DNA of 9,322 nucleotides from Sporichthyaceae bacterium. Its GTDB lineage: Bacteria > Actinomycetota > Actinomycetes > JACCUZ01. The stretch's first letter is position 1, and the number at the start of each line of letters is the position of its first letter. The DNA is taken from the NCBI GenBank assembly GCA_013698395.1, contig JACCUZ010000314.1, forward strand, positions 1-9,322, read 5' to 3'. The notes under the pieces are model-generated. The model was not told the DNA's origin and did not search any database. It saw only the letters and a program-made list of their open reading frames with translations. The position numbers were made by a program, and so were the translations under genes. Of this stretch, positions 6,608 to 9,322 are shown in pieces.

Positions 6608-7704
6608 TGGTGCTCCTTCTGGTGGTGCCCACAACTGGCACGTTGCACGAGCTGCGTGGGCAGCACCTCATGCCGTGGTTCGCTCGCGTCCCCCGCAAGC
6701 CGTTCGTGCAGTCGCCGAGCTGCCCAAGCACCGAGCTCGCGCATCGGCTGCCGCACGGTGGTGAGACCGGGCCGCGAGTGCCGGGCGGCCATCACGTCAT
6801 CCCAACCAGTTACCGCGACGTCGTCCGGGACGGCGAGCCCGAGCTCCTCGGCTGCCATGACGGCGCCGAGAGCGATCTCGTCGTTCGCGCAGACCAGTGC
6901 CCGAGGCCGTTTCCGGCGCAAGAGGCGGTCGGCTGCAACCCGTCCGTCCTCCTCGTCGAACGAGCAGGGGGTCGGCGCCCGGGGGACCGGCACCTTCGCC
7001 TCCCGCAGGACCGAGCGGAACGCCGCCCATCGTTGCGAGGTGTCCCTGGAGGTGGTGGTATTGCCCAAGTAGGCGAACGACCGGTAGCCGTGGTCGTGCA
7101 CCAGGTGGGCGGTCAACGCCCGGGCACTGGCGGTGTTCTCGGAGCTGACGGTGTCAGCGCTGGCCACCGGGTCGCGAGCCATCAGCACCAGCGGCAGCCC
7201 CCTGCCTGCCAGGTCTGCCAGGACGTCGTCGCCGACTGTGCGCCCCAGGATCACCAGACCGTCGACCCGGGAGGCAAGGTCCATGACCATCTGGCGGGCG
7301 GCCTGCCGCCCGTGGGTCGAGAGGACCAGAACGCTGCGGCCAAGCTCGGCGGCCACCTCCTCGTAACCGAGAACGACCTCCGCGAAGTAGGGTCCGGACA
7401 GGTCGGGGAACACGATGCCGTTGGCGGCGTGCTGACCCTCAGCTAGCGACCGCGCGGACCGGCTGGGTGTGAATCGGAGCTCGTCCACCGCGCTCAGCAC
7501 CCGACTGCGGGTTGCGTCAGCGACCGGTGCGGTGCCGCGCAGCACCCGGGACACCGTGGCGATCGACACCCCTGCCCGGGCGGCTACCTGGTAGATCGTC
7601 GCGTCGCGCCCCACCCGCGCCGTCGCTTCCCGCCCCGGCCGCGTCACCGCAGCGCCGCGGCGGACCGTCCGTCCGTCTGACGTCGTTCCTGTAAGCGCTT
7701 TCAC
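6604..7704 (-). CDS. LacI-family transcriptional repressor, first gene of the operon
   Basis: A 366-residue regulator. The helix-turn-helix is at 36-55 (TIYQVAARAGVSIATVSRVL), the hinge helix near 82-90 (SRSARSLAEG), and the periplasmic-binding-like sugar sensor domain runs from about 95 to 356. It very probably binds a sugar from the pathway and releases DNA. The GTG at 7704 gives an unusual 35-residue leader before the helix-turn-helix, where most members have about five. In-frame GTGs at 7647 and 7614 would give a more usual N-terminus (347 or 336 residues) but lack a convincing ribosome site; the one at 7704 has AAAGG about 9 bases upstream. The 7704 start codon lies inside the predicted operator. 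The stop (6604-6606) overlaps the binding-protein ATG, so repressor and transporter share a transcript and autoregulation is expected. Family is certain; the start is not. Confidence 0.9.
   Translation of the reverse strand: MKALTGTTSDGRTVRRGAAVTRPGREATARVGRDATIYQVAARAGVSIATVSRVLRGTAPVADATRSRVLSAVDELRFTPSRSARSLAEGQHAANGIVFPDLSGPYFAEVVLGYEEVAAELGRSVLVLSTHGRQAARQMVMDLASRVDGLVILGRTVGDDVLADLAGRGLPLVLMARDPVASADTVSSENTASARALTAHLVHDHGYRSFAYLGNTTTSRDTSQRWAAFRSVLREAKVPVPRAPTPCSFDEEDGRVAADRLLRRKRPRALVCANDEIALGAVMAAEELGLAVPDDVAVTGWDDVMAARHSRPGLTTVRQPMRELGAWAARRLHERLAGDASEPRHEVLPTQLVQRASCGHHQKEHQ
7690..7703. promoter_or_regulatory. LacI-family operator at the start of the repressor gene
   Basis: TGTAAGCGCTTTCA (TGAAAGCGCTTACA on the minus strand) is a 14-bp near-palindrome centred on CG, matching at 6 of 7 arm positions. 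It fits the LacI/CcpA-family consensus TGWNANCGNTNWCA at every fixed base on both strands. It overlaps the annotated GTG start of the LacI gene, so the encoded repressor is the obvious candidate to bind it and control its own operon. Confidence 0.75.
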
Positions 7705-7706
7705 TC

Positions 7707-7713
7707 CGCTTAC
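7707..7713. promoter_or_regulatory. Extra operator half-site upstream of the main operator
   Basis: CGCTTAC here is the exact reverse complement of GTAAGCG at 7691-7697, in the left arm of the main operator, with 9 bases between them. The region therefore has three half-site-like elements in 24 bases. It may be a second binding register or a chance repeat. Confidence 0.4.
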
Positions 7714-7741
7714 CTTTGCACGACTTGCTCCCAGCGGTCAA
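7712..7741 (-). promoter_or_regulatory. Putative operon promoter
   Basis: On the minus strand TTGACC (7741-7736) matches the -35 consensus at 5 of 6 positions. An 18-base spacer leads to AAAGGT (7717-7712), a poor -10 match. Transcription would then start about 7 bases on, near 7704, at or beside the GTG, giving a leaderless or nearly leaderless message with the operator covering the first bases. The 66-base gap to the VOC gene at 7771 is the only place for an operon promoter in the window. Confidence 0.35.
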
Positions 7742-7770
7742 TGGTGGCCTAAGCGGCGACGGGCGAACGC

Positions 7771-8205
7771 TCAGCCCGGGATGTCGATGGTGCCATCGTC
7801 GGCGACTTGGAATCCTGGGGCGAACGCCGCCTCCCAGAGGTGACCGTCGGGGTCGGCGAAGTATCCGGAGTAGCCGCCCCACTCGGCACGGCTGGCCGGC
7901 CTGACCAACCGCGCGCCAGCCTCGACGGCGTGCGCCAGCGCAGCGTCGACCTCCTGCTCGTCCCTGAAGTTCAGCGCCAAGGTGATCCCGCGGTAGGCCG
8001 CTGGCGCATCGGCAGTCATGCCGACATCTGCGGCCAGGTCGGCGTACCCGAATAGGCCGATCCAGGTGCCGGACGTGCGGAACCAGGTGATGCCCGCTGA
8101 CAGGTCTCCGCGCTGCTCCCAGCCGAGCCCCCGGTAGAAGGCGACAGATTGCTCGAGGTCGGCGACGCCGAGCGTGACGATGGTGAAGTTGGGCGAGACG
8201 CTCAT
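7771..8205 (-). CDS. VOC-superfamily (glyoxalase/bleomycin-resistance fold) protein
   Basis: A 144-residue protein with the paired beta-alpha-beta-beta-beta pattern of the vicinal oxygen chelate superfamily. The first half has the typical opening TIVTLGVADLEQSVAFYRGLGW (recognisable from residue 8). The second half has the ending GGYSGYFADPDGHLWEAAF with Glu125 at the usual metal-ligand position. The usual first His is not seen at the N-terminus, so a classic glyoxalase I metal site is not evident. Members include lyases, dioxygenases and drug-binding resistance proteins; this one cannot be assigned. The start is ATG at 8205 with no good ribosome site. It lies 66 bases upstream of the LacI gene on the same strand, but the operator and putative promoter between them argue for separate control. 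Confidence 0.82.
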   Translation of the reverse strand: MSVSPNFTIVTLGVADLEQSVAFYRGLGWEQRGDLSAGITWFRTSGTWIGLFGYADLAADVGMTADAPAAYRGITLALNFRDEQEVDAALAHAVEAGARLVRPASRAEWGGYSGYFADPDGHLWEAAFAPGFQVADDGTIDIPG

Positions 8206-8249
8206 GTGCTGATCATGACTGACCCACTGCGGTGCGCGAACATGAGGAA

Positions 8250-8633
8250 ATGATCGGACGTCGACACCACGTGGTCATCGACTGCCCAGACCCGACAGCC
8301 CTGGCTGCCTTCTACTCCGAGTTGATCGGATTGCCGGTGACCTACCAGTCCGATGACTGGGTGGTGATTGCCGAAGACGACACGACGTCGGGGTTCGCTT
8401 TCCAGCTCGCACCCGGTCACCAGCCGCCGCGATGGCCCGACCCGGCCCGGCCGCAGCAGTTCCACCTCGACGTCATGGTGGACGATCTCGTCGCCGCCGA
8501 GCCCCGTGTCTTGGCGCTGGGAGCTCGGCGCCTGCCGCATGGCGACCACGTGTACGCCGACCCAGCCGGCCACCCCTTCTGCCTGATTCGCCGTCCGGCT
8601 TGGGCTCCACCCATCGATTCCGGCGGAGTCTGA
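8250..8633 (+). CDS. VOC-superfamily (glyoxalase-like) protein
   Basis: A 127-residue protein of the glyoxalase-like VOC group. The N-terminal module reads RRHHVVIDCPDPTALAAFYS (4-23). The C-terminal module reads FHLDVMVDDL (71-80) and later VYADPAGHPFCLI. His6 or His7 and His72 sit where metal ligands often lie, but the usual final Glu is replaced in FCLI, so a full metal triad is not evident. Substrate is unknown. I chose ATG at 8250 because related proteins begin just before the HHVV strand. The GAGG purine run is only 2 bases before it, so the GTG at 8232 (133 residues) cannot be excluded. It is divergent from the other VOC gene, with 44 bases between the chosen starts. Confidence 0.8.
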   Translation: MIGRRHHVVIDCPDPTALAAFYSELIGLPVTYQSDDWVVIAEDDTTSGFAFQLAPGHQPPRWPDPARPQQFHLDVMVDDLVAAEPRVLALGARRLPHGDHVYADPAGHPFCLIRRPAWAPPIDSGGV

Positions 8634-8712
8634 GGCCGGACCTGCATCGGCACTGGGGCTGAGCGCTAGACCTGTGGGCACATCGCTGAGTGTCTCTGGT
8701 TCAGCGCGGACG

Positions 8713-8728
8713 CGTTTCCGCGGAAACG
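8713..8728. repeat. Perfect 16-bp palindrome between convergent genes
   Basis: CGTTTCCGCGGAAACG is a perfect 16-bp palindrome, 79 bases past the VOC stop and 98 bases short of the opposing gene's stop. As RNA it can form a 6-bp stem with a CGCG loop, without a T-run after it on either strand. It may be a weak bidirectional terminator or a protein-binding site. The rest of 8634-8826 shows no supported gene. Confidence 0.6.
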
Positions 8729-8826
8729 TCTCCACCCTGCTGCCGACGGCTAGGCGGGAACGGCGGGAAGTTGTTGATGCGGACATCAGCCGCTAGAAAG
8801 ACGGCGCCAGCCCGAGGCATATGCGC

Positions 8827-9322
8827 TCAGCGCACCTGCTTGTCGATGTTGGCCGCATCGGCGAGGGAGAGCAGGCGGCCCTCGTCCCGCCCCCGCTCGA
8901 AGGCGGTACCAGCGGCCGCACGGACGATCTCCTCGTAGGCCGCCCGCTCCGCAGGCCACTGCCCGATCGGTGGGCCCTCCTCCTCGGCCTCGATCGCACC
9001 CCACAGCCTGCCGGCGAGCTCCGCCTGGCCGCCCACCGCGGCGGCGCTCGCCAACTCCGCCGCTGCGAAGACCGCCATCATGCGGTCATGGATCGTCTCC
9101 GCCAGCGCGGCGGACTCGCGTGCCTGGGCCATGGCCGCGGCCAGGTTGCCCCTGCGCCGTTCGAGTGCGGCGAGGCTGGCCCGGTCGTGAGCCTCCCACC
9201 ACCGCCACTTGGCCTGGTGCACGATCGCCGCGCTCTCGGACCGCAGCTGCACGGCCCGCTGGAGGTCGCCGTCGTGCTCCGCCTTGAGGCTGAGGAAGCT
9301 GAGGGCCTGGGCCGTCCGAACC
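8827..9322 (-). CDS. C-terminal part of a TPR-containing AfsR/LuxR-type ATPase regulator (partial, starts outside the window)
   Basis: The frame is open from the TGA at 8827 to the right edge, giving at least 165 residues, so the true start lies beyond 9322. The GTG at 9252 is internal. The visible part is alpha-helical with tetratricopeptide-like repeats rich in Ala and Leu (for example LERRRGNLAAAMAQARESA). It ends with a motif known from the C-termini of large AfsR/LuxR-type and predicted-ATPase regulators: AGRLWGAIEA, then ERAAYEEIVRAAAG, then FERGRDEGRLLSLADA. In those proteins an N-terminal DNA-binding or cyclase-like domain and an NTPase domain precede the repeats; neither is visible here. 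It points towards the VOC gene and has no evident tie to the sugar operon. Confidence 0.7.
   Translation of the reverse strand, partial: VRTAQALSFLSLKAEHDGDLQRAVQLRSESAAIVHQAKWRWWEAHDRASLAALERRRGNLAAAMAQARESAALAETIHDRMMAVFAAAELASAAAVGGQAELAGRLWGAIEAEEEGPPIGQWPAERAAYEEIVRAAAGTAFERGRDEGRLLSLADAANIDKQVR

Noticed and set aside
6608..6634. Longer N-terminus for the binding protein from a TTG at 6634
   Set aside because: It would bury the strong AGAAGGAG ribosome site inside the gene and add nine residues before a normal lipoprotein signal.
8202..8786. Minus-strand open frame of 194 codons opposite the plus-strand VOC gene
   Set aside because: It is antisense to a recognisable VOC protein, has no recognisable domain, and crosses the 16-bp palindrome.
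8690..8938. Small plus-strand frame of 82 codons in the convergent gap
   Set aside because: There is no ribosome site, the composition is low-complexity Arg/Ser/Ala, and it runs into the opposing regulator gene.

Overview
The window looks like a chromosomal segment of a high-GC actinomycete. Codon third positions are almost all G or C, GTG starts are common, the substrate-binding protein has an actinobacterial-type lipoprotein signal, and the sugar importer has no ATPase gene of its own. The genus cannot be fixed from the sequence. The core (about 30-7704, all minus strand) is one compact carbohydrate-utilisation operon. The right side (7771-9322) holds unrelated accessory genes.

The operon reads right to left in this order: a LacI-family repressor (7704-6604), a lipoprotein sugar-binding protein (6607-5321), two ABC permeases (5319-4381 and 4374-3457), a secreted glycoamylase/GH144-like glycoside hydrolase (3436-1877), and a cytoplasmic GH39 glycosidase with an N-terminal fibronectin type III domain (1880-30). 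The junctions are a 4-base ATGA overlap, a 1-base gap, a 6-base gap, a 20-base gap with a strong Shine-Dalgarno sequence, and a 4-base GTGA overlap, so the six genes are very probably one transcript. The simplest reading is as follows: the secreted enzyme trims an external glycan (family resemblance points to a beta-1,2-glucan), the binding protein and permeases import the oligosaccharide using an ATPase encoded elsewhere, and GH39 finishes degradation inside the cell. LacI probably represses all of it, including itself, through a near-perfect operator lying on its own start codon. Pairing a GH144-like enzyme with an intracellular GH39 does not match the beta-1,2-glucan loci I know, which use GH94 or GH3, so the true substrate is open.

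The right-hand segment carries two divergent VOC (glyoxalase/bleomycin-resistance fold) proteins (7771-8205 minus, 8250-8633 plus). A 193-base convergent gap follows, holding a perfect 16-bp palindrome (8713-8728). At the edge is the C-terminal part of a TPR-containing, AfsR/LuxR-type ATPase regulator (8827-9322, minus) whose start lies outside the window. Non-coding features of note are the lacI operator and putative promoter, a long GC-rich hairpin inside the first codons of the first permease gene, and a small hairpin at the left edge just after the last operon gene.
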